From: an uncultured Clostridia bacterium
Lineage (GTDB): Bacteria; Bacillota; Clostridia; Christensenellales; Borkfalkiaceae
Direction: 5' to 3'
DNA: 64,000 nt
NCBI GenBank assembly: GCA_944327625.1
Contig: CALVHL010000002.1
Coordinates: forward strand, 1 to 64,000
How positions within the stretch are numbered: the stretch's first letter is position 1; each line of letters begins with the position of its first letter. Positions 1 to 7,342 of the stretch are shown here, piece by piece. Both the position numbers and the translations under genes were made by a program. The notes beneath the pieces were generated by a model. The model ran no database searches. It saw only the letters and a program-made list of their open reading frames with translations, and had not been told where the DNA came from.

Positions 1-34
1 ATGTGGTTACGTCTTTGAAGTACTGAAATGTCAT
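1..34 (-). CDS. Partial small protein, 5' end only
   Basis: The first eleven codons of a minus-strand gene, reading MTFQYFKDVTT, run off the left edge. The start is supported by a purine-rich ribosome binding site (AGGAAAGGGG) a few bases upstream. That site forms the end of a 35-base repeat which also precedes the next gene. Too little is visible to assign a family. It is the third gene in a row of small minus-strand genes beside tRNA-Thr, so it probably belongs to the same accessory island. Confidence 0.5.
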   Translation of the reverse strand, partial: MTFQYFKDVTT

Positions 35-42
35 CTTTTGCC

Positions 43-77
43 CCTTTCCTGCGGACTTAAGCCGCCGCAGGTCGGCT
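43..77. repeat. Intergenic hairpin repeat, copy 1
   Basis: A 35-base sequence that recurs almost exactly at 292-326. It contains the inverted repeat CCTGCGG / CCGCAGG around a CTTAAG centre. Read on the minus strand, the hairpin lies directly upstream of, and partly inside, the ribosome binding site of the next gene. It could be a mobile palindromic unit or a translation-control hairpin. The sequence alone does not decide. Confidence 0.75.
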
Positions 78-85
78 GGTTTTAG

Positions 86-283
86 TTATAATGCGCCGTC
101 TACACAATAGACATCGCCTTTTTTTTCAGTAAATACCGCATATTTAACTTGCGGCGGCAATTTGTTTATTTTACATTCACCTGTGCAACTCAAAAAGCCG
201 TAGCCGTAATACGCCCATTTGATAATATCGTCAGATTTTTTACCGTCTTGTCTTAATTTTGTTTCCAACTTTATTTTTTTCAT
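86..283 (-). CDS. Small hypothetical protein (65 aa)
   Basis: A lysine-rich 65-residue protein with a tyrosine-rich centre (WAYYGYGF) and two cysteines. There is no membrane segment and I do not recognise a family. The start codon has a good ribosome binding site (AGGAAAGGA) supplied by the hairpin repeat at 292-326. The neighbours on both sides are also small, unrecognised and on the same strand, as is common in prophage remnants and integrative elements. Coding status is likely but not certain. Confidence 0.5.
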   Translation of the reverse strand: MKKIKLETKLRQDGKKSDDIIKWAYYGYGFLSCTGECKINKLPPQVKYAVFTEKKGDVYCVDGAL

Positions 284-291
284 AAAAATTT

Positions 292-326
292 CCTTTCCTG
301 CGGACTTAAGCCGCCGCAGGTCGGCT
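292..326. repeat. Intergenic hairpin repeat, copy 2
   Basis: Second copy of the 35-base unit at 43-77. It lies between the stop of the 88-residue gene and the start of the 65-residue gene. On the minus strand it presents CCTGCGG, a CTTAAG-containing loop, then CCGCAGG running into the ribosome binding site AGGAAAGGA. Near-perfect identity of the two copies in otherwise unrelated spacers points to recent duplication or to selection on the hairpin. Confidence 0.75.
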
Positions 327-334
327 ATTTGATT

Positions 335-601
335 TTAATTTTCGAATTTGAAGTATTTTTTAATAATGTTTTTAAATCTTTTTAAAGTATCTGTCAGAAT
401 TTCGTCATCTTCTGCTATGTCCTTGAAGTCATCGTCCGTTGCTTCGTCTGGTACTATGTCAATCCAGTCATAGTAATATGCGCCTTCGTCATTTAAGCCT
501 TTAACAATGGTATTCATTGCTTTTATGATTTCCGCCATATTTTCTATGCTGTATGCATATATAATTTTGTCTTTGTCGATTACGTGGTTAAATTTTTTCA
601 T
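335..601 (-). CDS. Small acidic hypothetical protein (88 aa)
   Basis: A strongly acidic 88-residue protein whose middle is rich in Asp and Glu (DEATDDDF, DIAEDDE), with a lysine-rich tail. There is no signal peptide or membrane segment and no family is recognised. The start is supported by AAAGGAG upstream. Just before that site, at about 623-640, is the short inverted repeat AAGCTG / CAGCTT, so this gene too has a hairpin next to its ribosome binding site. Acidic small proteins are common in phage and conjugative elements, but nothing here proves such a role. Confidence 0.5.
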   Translation of the reverse strand: MKKFNHVIDKDKIIYAYSIENMAEIIKAMNTIVKGLNDEGAYYYDWIDIVPDEATDDDFKDIAEDDEILTDTLKRFKNIIKKYFKFEN

Positions 602-654
602 CTCAAGCTCCTTTGCTCGGTTTAAGCTGTCGGCGCAGCTTCTTAATACTAAGT

Positions 655-682
655 AGGTGGTGAAGCACCGCCTTCACCACCT
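655..682. repeat. Perfect 11-bp inverted repeat
   Basis: AGGTGGTGAAG at 655-665 and its exact complement at 672-682 enclose a 6-base loop. There is no T-run on either side, so it is not a standard terminator. It marks the left end of a block of stacked inverted repeats that reaches 973. Confidence 0.7.
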
Positions 683-695
683 TACCTGGTGGTCC

Positions 696-934
696 GCACG
701 TTTCGGGGCCTTTGTCAAGAGGACTGTGGAATAAATTTTTATGCCGCAAAAGCCTCTTTACTAAGGCCACGGAATGTGCATCTACGCCTTAGTGTTAAAT
801 CTCCCTTGCAGGGAGATATTGCCGTAGGCAATTTCAGAGAGTGCCGATATAACTCTTCACCTTTTTGCAGGAAAGCAAGCGGAGGAGGTGTTGGCGAGGA
901 GCAAGCGGTATAGCGCGACCGCCAACCCCTCCGC
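696..934. repeat. Stacked-hairpin element, no gene
   Basis: This stretch holds no convincing gene but is built of inverted repeats. Arms at 696-722 and 753-779 match in 22 of 27 positions and enclose a second hairpin (725-735 with 738-748), giving one continuous stem of about 84 bases. Next come ATCTCCC / GGGAGAT (799-805, 811-817) and ATTGCC / GGCAAT (818-823, 827-832). Last is a GC-rich pair, 879-896 with 920-934. Open frames here on both strands are probably spurious. A MITE- or REP-like repeat, or a structured RNA, are the main options. Confidence 0.55.
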
Positions 935-950
935 CGCGGCAAAAAAGAAA

Positions 951-973
951 ACCCCTCATCCAAAGATGAAGGG
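951..973 (-). terminator. Candidate rho-independent terminator
   Basis: On the minus strand, CCCTTCATC and GATGAGGGG form a short-loop stem followed by TTTTC and more T residues. It could stop read-through from tRNA-Thr or bound the island. Confidence 0.5.
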
Positions 974-1047
974 CAAAGATAAAATGGACTTATTCAAATT
1001 GGGGGTACATTGGGGGTAATTATTCAAAAAACACGTCAAAAACAAAG

Positions 1048-1084
1048 AAAAACGCTGATTTTTTACTCAAAAACCAGCGTTTTT
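1048..1084 (-). terminator. Terminator of tRNA-Thr
   Basis: The inverted repeat AAAAACGCTG / CAGCGTTTTT (1048-1057 and 1075-1084) begins two bases after the encoded CCA of the tRNA. A T-run follows the stem on the minus strand. The A/T-symmetric arms would also work on the plus strand. Confidence 0.75.
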
Positions 1085-1085
1085 A

Positions 1086-1161
<76 letters not shown>

Positions 1162-1179
1162 AATTCAACTTACTCGAAT

Positions 1180-1208
1180 ATTATATTTAAAATGCGGCGC
1201 ATTGTCAA
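1180..1208 (-). promoter_or_regulatory. Promoter of tRNA-Thr
   Basis: On the minus strand TTGACA (1203-1208) and TATAAT (1180-1185) are separated by exactly 17 bases, a perfect housekeeping promoter. Transcription should begin near 1174, about 12 bases before the mature tRNA. Confidence 0.85.
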
Positions 1209-1330
1209 TTCATTTTAATGAGAAAATCAAAAAAATAATATGTGATTTTCAATATTTCAAATGCGCCGCCGAAACTTCTTAAAAATGCGCTCGTTGAGGC
1301 ATATATCCGTATGATATTAAGCGACAAATA

Positions 1331-1933
1331 TTATTTTTTGTCGTCCTTTTTGCTGCTTTTGGCGGCAATCTTTTTGGGTTTTTCGACGGCGGCTAAAAAC
1401 GCCTTTGCGCTCTGCGCGTCGCTGTCGTGCTTTCTTAAAATCGGCATCTGTCTGAAAAATCTTGCCCGCTCGTAGACGAGGTTGTCGGGCGTGAGTTCAG
1501 AAATTTCGATGAGAGTGGAGAGGTTGACGACGAAAAGTTTCAGGTCGTCGCTCAGCCCGTCATATATTTCGTTGAGCTTTTTGGTGGCGTTATTGAAATA
1601 CTGCTCGTAGTGGAGGTAGCGGGAGATGTCATAGACCTTGGGACAGACGTCCATGAGCTCCGCCCAAAGCTGTTCGTCGCTCTTTTTGTCGGCATTGAGA
1701 AGTTTCTCTATTTCCTCGACTATGTCGCCTATACGCGGCGCGAACTTAGCCTTGCGCAGGGCGTTGGTGACGGCCTTGTCGCATATCTCCTTGGGATAAT
1801 CGCACAGTATTTCATACCAGCTTGCGATGAGCAGCGTTCGCTCGTTGGCGCTGCTCGTCTGGTAGGAGTTGTCGAAATTGAGCTGAATTTTATAGATATA
1901 AGTGAAAATATCGTTCTGCGTTACGGGTGTCAT
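1331..1933 (-). CDS. Putative replicative helicase loader
   Basis: A 200-residue helical protein. The stretch WYEILCDYPKEICDKAV followed by KFAPRIGDIVEEI resembles the helicase loader/inhibitor family typified by phage SPP1 G39P, in which a short helical repeat is followed by a conserved P-x-I-x-D/E motif. Such proteins bind the DnaB-type helicase and control its loading. It overlaps the DnaD-like gene upstream by 4 bases, so the two are probably translationally coupled and work together in primosome assembly. The tail (EKPKKIAAKSSKKDDKK) is basic and probably disordered. The family call rests on pattern similarity. Confidence 0.6.
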   Translation of the reverse strand: MTPVTQNDIFTYIYKIQLNFDNSYQTSSANERTLLIASWYEILCDYPKEICDKAVTNALRKAKFAPRIGDIVEEIEKLLNADKKSDEQLWAELMDVCPKVYDISRYLHYEQYFNNATKKLNEIYDGLSDDLKLFVVNLSTLIEISELTPDNLVYERARFFRQMPILRKHDSDAQSAKAFLAAVEKPKKIAAKSSKKDDKK

Positions 1934-3342
1934 TGTTCGTCCTTATCGGAGGCAGAGTTTAAAAGCGCAAGCGTTTCGCGCCATTCCTCCTCGAGATTTC
2001 TCTTGGCGCTGCCCTTGTTCGGGCGGCTTGCGGGGATGGCTTCGGGCGAGAACACGTCGGAATTCTTCCAGCCCGAGAGAATGTTGTTCATATAGGATAC
2101 GGGGTTGCCTGCCGAAGCGGCGCGGGTTGCGGCGTTCAGAATCATATCGTCGCCGAAGCCCCAACTGCGCCAGGTTGCAAGCAGCTGTCTGTCGTGCGGA
2201 ATGATCTTCCTCGTCAGACCGCACTGCGAGAATATGTTTTTAATGAATTTATCGTCCTCGGCAAGCTTTTTGAGCGCGTCGTTGACGCTCGCGTCGTCGA
2301 CAATTCCTCTCTCGTACAGCGTCTCGACAAATTCGTCCGTCTTTTCAAAGGTGTTGTTGCCGTTGAGAAAGCAATAAGTCGCAATCTTTTCGAGGCAATC
2401 TGCGCCGAACCCGTAGGAAAACCACTTTGAAACATAGTTTTCGACGTAAGGCGCGGGATCGCTCATATATACGCCGAGCGCCTTGGCAATTGCGTAAGCG
2501 GCATTGAACAGCGAGTCCTTATTCTTCCTGAAATCGTCAATTTCCACGGGATCGAACAGCTTATGCTTATAGAGTTCGGTTATCGTCGCGTCGAGCTTTT
2601 CAATATTTTTAATTCTGAAAGTCTTTGCGGCGCAGGTTATCGCCTCCTCGCCGAAGCCCATTGACTGCCAGCGGGCGTACATCTCGCCGTCCTCTACGGC
2701 GGGCTGGCGTTTTAAATTCATCACGCCGAAAAGCTTTATGAGCGCCGCCGTCGCCGTGGTGTAGGAGGAAAGCTTTTCCTCGACTTTCGTTACCGTAGTC
2801 AGCCCTTCGTCCTCGAAATTCATGGCTACTTTCTTTATGTATGCGGGCGATATCTTGTCGCCCTTTAAATTTACGCAGTACGCGATAATCATGATAAGGG
2901 CGTTGCGCTCGAACGAATAGTCTTCGAGAAGTATGAGATAATCTCTGAATTCGTTTTGCGATACCATTCTGCCTGTTATTATCGCCTGAATTTCCTCGTA
3001 CAGCCCTTCATATTTTTCGGGGTGGAGCTTTTTGGGCTTTCCGCCGAAGTTGTCGGGATCGAGCATTTTAATCTCGAACGGAGTATAAGAGGTTATGGAC
3101 ACAAGCTCGAATTCGTCGAGATATTCAAAGTATTTTTTCAGCTGTTCCTCGTCGAGTTTAAGTTTTTTGGCGAAATCGTCGAGGGTATAGCCGCTTTGCC
3201 CGTTCTGACAGATATACAGCGCAAAGAGGTAAACTTTGACAGCCACGGCGTCGAGTTCGGGCATATACCGTAATATAAATTTATTTTCAACGCCCGTGAC
3301 GGACTTTTTTATAAGTTCATCTTCTACCGTAATAAAGGGCAT
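1930..3342 (-). CDS. DnaD-domain replication initiation protein
   Basis: A 470-residue protein with an N-terminal winged-helix-like part (about residues 1-100) followed by helical modules of the DnaD/DnaB_2 type. Three modules carry the same core, W-x-x-x-GFG (RWQSMGFG, KWFSYGFG, TWRSWGFG). A fourth, more divergent unit comes before them. In Bacillus, DnaD and DnaB help DnaA and DnaI place the replicative helicase at origins and stalled forks. The downstream gene is a loader-like protein, which fits that role. The C-terminal tail is charged and Ser/Ala-rich. Repeated modules make it longer than ordinary DnaD (about 230 residues). Confidence 0.75.
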   Translation of the reverse strand: MPFITVEDELIKKSVTGVENKFILRYMPELDAVAVKVYLFALYICQNGQSGYTLDDFAKKLKLDEEQLKKYFEYLDEFELVSITSYTPFEIKMLDPDNFGGKPKKLHPEKYEGLYEEIQAIITGRMVSQNEFRDYLILLEDYSFERNALIMIIAYCVNLKGDKISPAYIKKVAMNFEDEGLTTVTKVEEKLSSYTTATAALIKLFGVMNLKRQPAVEDGEMYARWQSMGFGEEAITCAAKTFRIKNIEKLDATITELYKHKLFDPVEIDDFRKNKDSLFNAAYAIAKALGVYMSDPAPYVENYVSKWFSYGFGADCLEKIATYCFLNGNNTFEKTDEFVETLYERGIVDDASVNDALKKLAEDDKFIKNIFSQCGLTRKIIPHDRQLLATWRSWGFGDDMILNAATRAASAGNPVSYMNNILSGWKNSDVFSPEAIPASRPNKGSAKRNLEEEWRETLALLNSASDKDEQ

Positions 3343-3442
3343 AACGCCTAAAACTCCCGTGTAATGCTTGATTTATCCTGAAAAAAGAGATATAATATTT
3401 TTCAGAGTGAATAATATCGCCTCTTAACAGAAAGCGTATATT

Positions 3443-3471
3443 ATTATAAGCCAAGCAAGGCAAAAAATCAA
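3443..3471 (-). promoter_or_regulatory. Promoter of the dnaD-loader operon
   Basis: TTGATT (minus strand, 3466-3471), a 17-base spacer and TATAAT (3443-3448). The predicted start near 3436 leaves a leader of roughly 90 bases. The site lies between two divergent operons, facing away from sbcD. Confidence 0.65.
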
Positions 3472-3517
3472 TTACTTTGAGCAAATTAGATATTCACAAA
3501 TTGAGCTTGTCGGCAAA

Positions 3518-4666
3518 ATGAAAATACTGCACACTTCCGATTGGCATATCGGCAAAAAGTTAATGGGACGGGAGAGATACGACGAATTCCGCGCCGTATT
3601 CGACGAAATTTACGCCGTCTGTCGCGATAACAGGGTGGAACTCTGCCTCGTCGCGGGCGATATATACGACACCTATACGCCCTCTGCCGAAGCCGAGGAA
3701 ATATTCTACGAGACAGTCGAAAAGCTTTCCTCCGTCTGCACGGTGCTGATAATCAGCGGCAACCACGACGACTACGTCAGGCTCACCGCGGGGCGCGCGC
3801 TTGCCGAAAAGCTTAACGTCTATATAGTAGGCAACAACCTTTCGGAGATAAAGTGCGGACATTCGGGCATCTGCTATCCCGTGCGTTCGGGGCGCGGCTG
3901 GGCTGTGTTTGAAAACCGCGCGGGTGAGCAGGTGTACGTCAATATTCTGCCCTATCCCAACGAGGCGCGTTTCCGCGAAGAAAAGACCGACGAGAGCTTT
4001 CCTGACAGAATGAAAAGGTGGATTTCGGCGGGTGAAGAAGCTAATACCGACGGCTTGCCCTCGATATTCCTCTCGCATATATTCGTCGCGGGCGGCAAGG
4101 CGGGCGATACCGAGAGGGAGATTGACCTCGGCGGCGCTCGGCTCGTACCTGCCGAATTATTGCCCGAAAAGTCCTATTGTGCGCTCGGCCACCTGCACAA
4201 GCGGCAGAAAATAGGCAAAAATATCTTTTACAGCGGTGCGATACTGCGCTTTTCGTTCGACGAGAGCAACGCAGAAAAATCTGTAAATCTGTTCGACATC
4301 GGCGCGGACGGCGTAGAAAATTTTATGCAGGTACCACTTAAATCAATAAAAAATCTCATAAGGCTCGAAGCCGTGTCCGCCGAGGAGGGAATTGCCCTCA
4401 TAAAGCGCTACCCTTCCGACTATGTCGAGCTTACGTTAAACCTCACGCAGCCGCTCACCCACGGTCAGACGGTCGAACTGCACAAGTGCGAAAACCTCAT
4501 TTCGCTGCGGGCCATGGTCGAGCAGGATAATGAGATCGAAATAAGCGAAACCCGCAAAAATAAGAGCGCGTCAGAGCTGTTTGACGGCTATTATAAGCTC
4601 CGCTTCAACTGCGAGCCCGACGAAAAACTTAGACAGCTCTTTCTCGAACTGACGGAGGAAGCATGA
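3518..4666 (+). CDS. sbcD: Exonuclease subunit SbcD
   Basis: The metallophosphoesterase nuclease subunit of the SbcCD (Mre11-Rad50 type) complex, which opens hairpins and blocked DNA ends. The phosphoesterase motifs are in order: HTSDWH at residues 5-10, GDIYD at 47-51, GNHD at 81-84, then LSH and GHLH further on. Length (382 aa) is normal. The gene overlaps sbcC by 4 bases (ATGA), so equal expression is expected. No strong ribosome binding site is visible before the ATG. The start is chosen because the first motif follows at once. Confidence 0.93.
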   Translation: MKILHTSDWHIGKKLMGRERYDEFRAVFDEIYAVCRDNRVELCLVAGDIYDTYTPSAEAEEIFYETVEKLSSVCTVLIISGNHDDYVRLTAGRALAEKLNVYIVGNNLSEIKCGHSGICYPVRSGRGWAVFENRAGEQVYVNILPYPNEARFREEKTDESFPDRMKRWISAGEEANTDGLPSIFLSHIFVAGGKAGDTEREIDLGGARLVPAELLPEKSYCALGHLHKRQKIGKNIFYSGAILRFSFDESNAEKSVNLFDIGADGVENFMQVPLKSIKNLIRLEAVSAEEGIALIKRYPSDYVELTLNLTQPLTHGQTVELHKCENLISLRAMVEQDNEIEISETRKNKSASELFDGYYKLRFNCEPDEKLRQLFLELTEEA

Positions 4667-7332
4667 AACCTCTTAAACTTGTATTCAGCGGGGTAAACAG
4701 CTTCTCGTCTAGGACGGAAATTGACTTTGAAAAGCTTACCGCGGGCGGGCTTTTCGGCATATTCGGCGATACGGGCAGCGGCAAGAGCACCATACTCGAC
4801 AGCATAAATTTTGCGCTGTACGGCGACGTAGACAGAAGCAAAAAGAAAGTCGACATAATAAACTATAACTGTGACCAGGCAGAGGTTGAATTTACCTTCA
4901 ACATTTTAATCGACGGCAGGCGGCGGAACTATCGCGTCGAGCGTTCGATAAAGAAAAAGAGCGGGTTGGGTAAAGCCATGCTCTATGCGGATGAGGGCGG
5001 CGGCGAGGTCTGTATTGCAGACAACACGACGAGCGTAAACGCAAAGATTGAACAGATTTTGGGTTTGAGCGCCGAAGATTTCAGAAAGTGCATCGCGCTT
5101 CCGCAGGGCGAATTTGCGCAGTTCGTAAAGAGTGCGCCGTCCGAGAGGTTCAAACTAATCGAAAGGCTGTTTTCGCTCAATAAGTACGGCGACGGACTGC
5201 GCGAAAAGCTGTCCGAAGCCGAAAATGACGCCATTATGCAGCTAAATACCGTAAAAGCGAAGTACGACGTCATTGCCGACGTCGACGATAATTCGGTTGA
5301 AGCCCTCGAAAAGCGCTGTAAAGAGCTTGAAAAAGAGGTTAAAGAGACGGAAAAGCTGAGCGCAGACTGCGACAAAAAGGTCGAAGGCCTGAAAAAGCTG
5401 TTTGATACGGTCAGGGAACTCAACGCCGCCGAAAAGGATATTGCAGAGCTTGAAAAACTTGCCGATAAAATGGAAAAGTTGCGCGCGTCTTTAAAGAGCG
5501 CGCCGCTCAGCAAAGCCGTCTGCGAGGCGGAAAAGAAGCGCCGTGCGGCGATAGAAAATTTACAGAAATATACCGAAAATTCTTCGCTCTGCGCCGAACA
5601 GTCGGCAAAGTGCACCCAGAATTTGGAGGCGCTCTTAGCCCGCCGCGCCGAAAAGAACTTCGACGAGGAGCTTGAAAAGCTCAATGCCCGACTTGCCGTC
5701 TTGCAGTCGGCAATTGACGACGTAAATCAGGCAAACGAGGAAAATAAGCGGCTTCAAGCGCTCAGGGCGGAATATCAGCGGGCGGCAGAAAGGCGGAAAA
5801 TGCTTGCCGAAAAGAGAGAGGCGGCTGTAAAGCGGCTTGCCGAGGCGGATGCCGCCGTTGCCGCAAGCCGAGTGCCCGACATTTCGGAGGTGCTCGAAAA
5901 CAATTTCAAGCCCGTCATTCTGCGCGGCGAATACAATAAGCAGCTCATCTATTTCGCCGAACTCCGCGAGAGCATAAAGGGCTATGACGACAAGAGCCTG
6001 CTCTATACATTCATGCGCGAGGAAATCAAGCGCAAAATTGACGAATTGAAGCAACTTATGTCGGACTGCGGCAGCGTCAATATCGACCTTAAAAGGCAGC
6101 TCGACGACACTGAGAAGCTGACGAAAAAGCACGAGCAGGCCGTCGCGCTGCGCGACAGGGAAAAGGACGCGGTTGCCGCCGCCGAGCGGGAGCTTGCGCT
6201 TGCAGTAAGCAATGCGGATAAGATAAAGGCGGACGGTGAGCAGTGCGCCGAGCGTAAAAATAAGCTTGACAACAAATTAACGGCTGTATTCGGCGAAGAT
6301 TGTAAGAGCTATACGGCGGAGATAAATGCCGCGCGCGTCAAGCTCGCTTCGCTCAAAGCCGAGCGCCAGTCGCTCGATAATGAAATAGAGAAAGAGAGAG
6401 ACGCTCTAAAAAAGCTTGAAGTCACCTCGGGCGAGTTGCGCGTAAAGACGGCGGCGGCAAAGGAGGAGAGCGAGGCGCTCGCCCAGCAGATTGCCTCCGA
6501 CCTCAAATCGGGCGGCTTTTCGTCCGTCGTACAGTGCGAGGAGATCATGCGCGGAATTGCCGCGTTCGGCGATGCGGAAAAGGAACTCAGAAGTTACGAC
6601 GAAAGGCTGTATGCGCTGAGACAGCGCAGGGAACAGCTGCTTGCCGCCAAGGGCGACGAGAGCATTTCCGACGAGCAGCTTGAAGCCGCGCTTGCAGAGC
6701 AGAAGAAATACTTAGCCGAAGTCAAGGAAAAACACGCCGGGGCAAAGCTTTCGGCGGCGCGGCTTGACGAAATGCGTTCAAAGCTCCTACTCAAAAAGTC
6801 GCTCGAAGGCGAGCTCAAAGCCAGAACCGAGCGCAGAGATCTCGTCTATCAGCTTAAAGAGCTTGTAAAGGGCAATAAATTTCTCGAATACATTGCCGGC
6901 GAATACCTTTCGGATATTTCCAAGGCGGCGTCTGCAACGCTGCTCAAATTAACCCTCGGAAGATATTATCTCTCTTACACCGACACTTTCTATGTCGCCG
7001 ATAACTTCAACGAGGGAAAACTGAGGGGAGTGAACACGCTGTCGGGCGGCGAAACTTTCCTCGTTTCGCTGTCGCTCGCGCTCGCTCTTTCGTCGTCGAT
7101 ATGCAAGAGCTCTATGCGCTCGATAGAATTTTTCTTCCTCGACGAGGGCTTCGGCACTCTTGACGAGAGCCTTGTCGATATGGTCATGGACACGCTCGAA
7201 AAATTGAGGAGTTCGGACTTCACTATCGGCATAATAAGCCACGTCGAAGAACTCAAACACAGGATAGACAGCAAAATAACAGTCATAAAAGCTACCGAAA
7301 CGCACGGTTCGACCGTCACCGTTTCGGTATAA
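4663..7332 (+). CDS. sbcC: Exonuclease subunit SbcC
   Basis: The SMC-like ATPase partner of SbcD. Walker A GDTGSGKS lies at residues 35-42, followed by a long coiled-coil region. The ABC signature LSGGE and the Walker B/D-loop stretch FFFLDEGFGTLD are near the C-terminus. At 889 residues it is shorter than the roughly 1050 residues of the E. coli protein. No CxxC zinc-hook motif is visible at the coiled-coil apex, only scattered single cysteines, so apical dimerisation must differ from the standard Rad50 zinc hook if it happens. The head domains look intact. Confidence 0.92.
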   Translation: MKPLKLVFSGVNSFSSRTEIDFEKLTAGGLFGIFGDTGSGKSTILDSINFALYGDVDRSKKKVDIINYNCDQAEVEFTFNILIDGRRRNYRVERSIKKKSGLGKAMLYADEGGGEVCIADNTTSVNAKIEQILGLSAEDFRKCIALPQGEFAQFVKSAPSERFKLIERLFSLNKYGDGLREKLSEAENDAIMQLNTVKAKYDVIADVDDNSVEALEKRCKELEKEVKETEKLSADCDKKVEGLKKLFDTVRELNAAEKDIAELEKLADKMEKLRASLKSAPLSKAVCEAEKKRRAAIENLQKYTENSSLCAEQSAKCTQNLEALLARRAEKNFDEELEKLNARLAVLQSAIDDVNQANEENKRLQALRAEYQRAAERRKMLAEKREAAVKRLAEADAAVAASRVPDISEVLENNFKPVILRGEYNKQLIYFAELRESIKGYDDKSLLYTFMREEIKRKIDELKQLMSDCGSVNIDLKRQLDDTEKLTKKHEQAVALRDREKDAVAAAERELALAVSNADKIKADGEQCAERKNKLDNKLTAVFGEDCKSYTAEINAARVKLASLKAERQSLDNEIEKERDALKKLEVTSGELRVKTAAAKEESEALAQQIASDLKSGGFSSVVQCEEIMRGIAAFGDAEKELRSYDERLYALRQRREQLLAAKGDESISDEQLEAALAEQKKYLAEVKEKHAGAKLSAARLDEMRSKLLLKKSLEGELKARTERRDLVYQLKELVKGNKFLEYIAGEYLSDISKAASATLLKLTLGRYYLSYTDTFYVADNFNEGKLRGVNTLSGGETFLVSLSLALALSSSICKSSMRSIEFFFLDEGFGTLDESLVDMVMDTLEKLRSSDFTIGIISHVEELKHRIDSKITVIKATETHGSTVTVSV

Positions 7333-7342
7333 GGAGTATATT

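Noticed and set aside
689..963. Two overlapping 74-residue frames in the hairpin block
   Set aside because: Both lie entirely in stacked inverted repeats and lack ribosome binding sites and protein-like composition. They are better explained by the repeats.
5560..5640. The two cysteines of CAEQSAKC in SbcC as a zinc hook
   Set aside because: The spacing is six residues instead of two, and the position is well before the middle of the coiled-coil region, so it does not fit the Rad50 hook.
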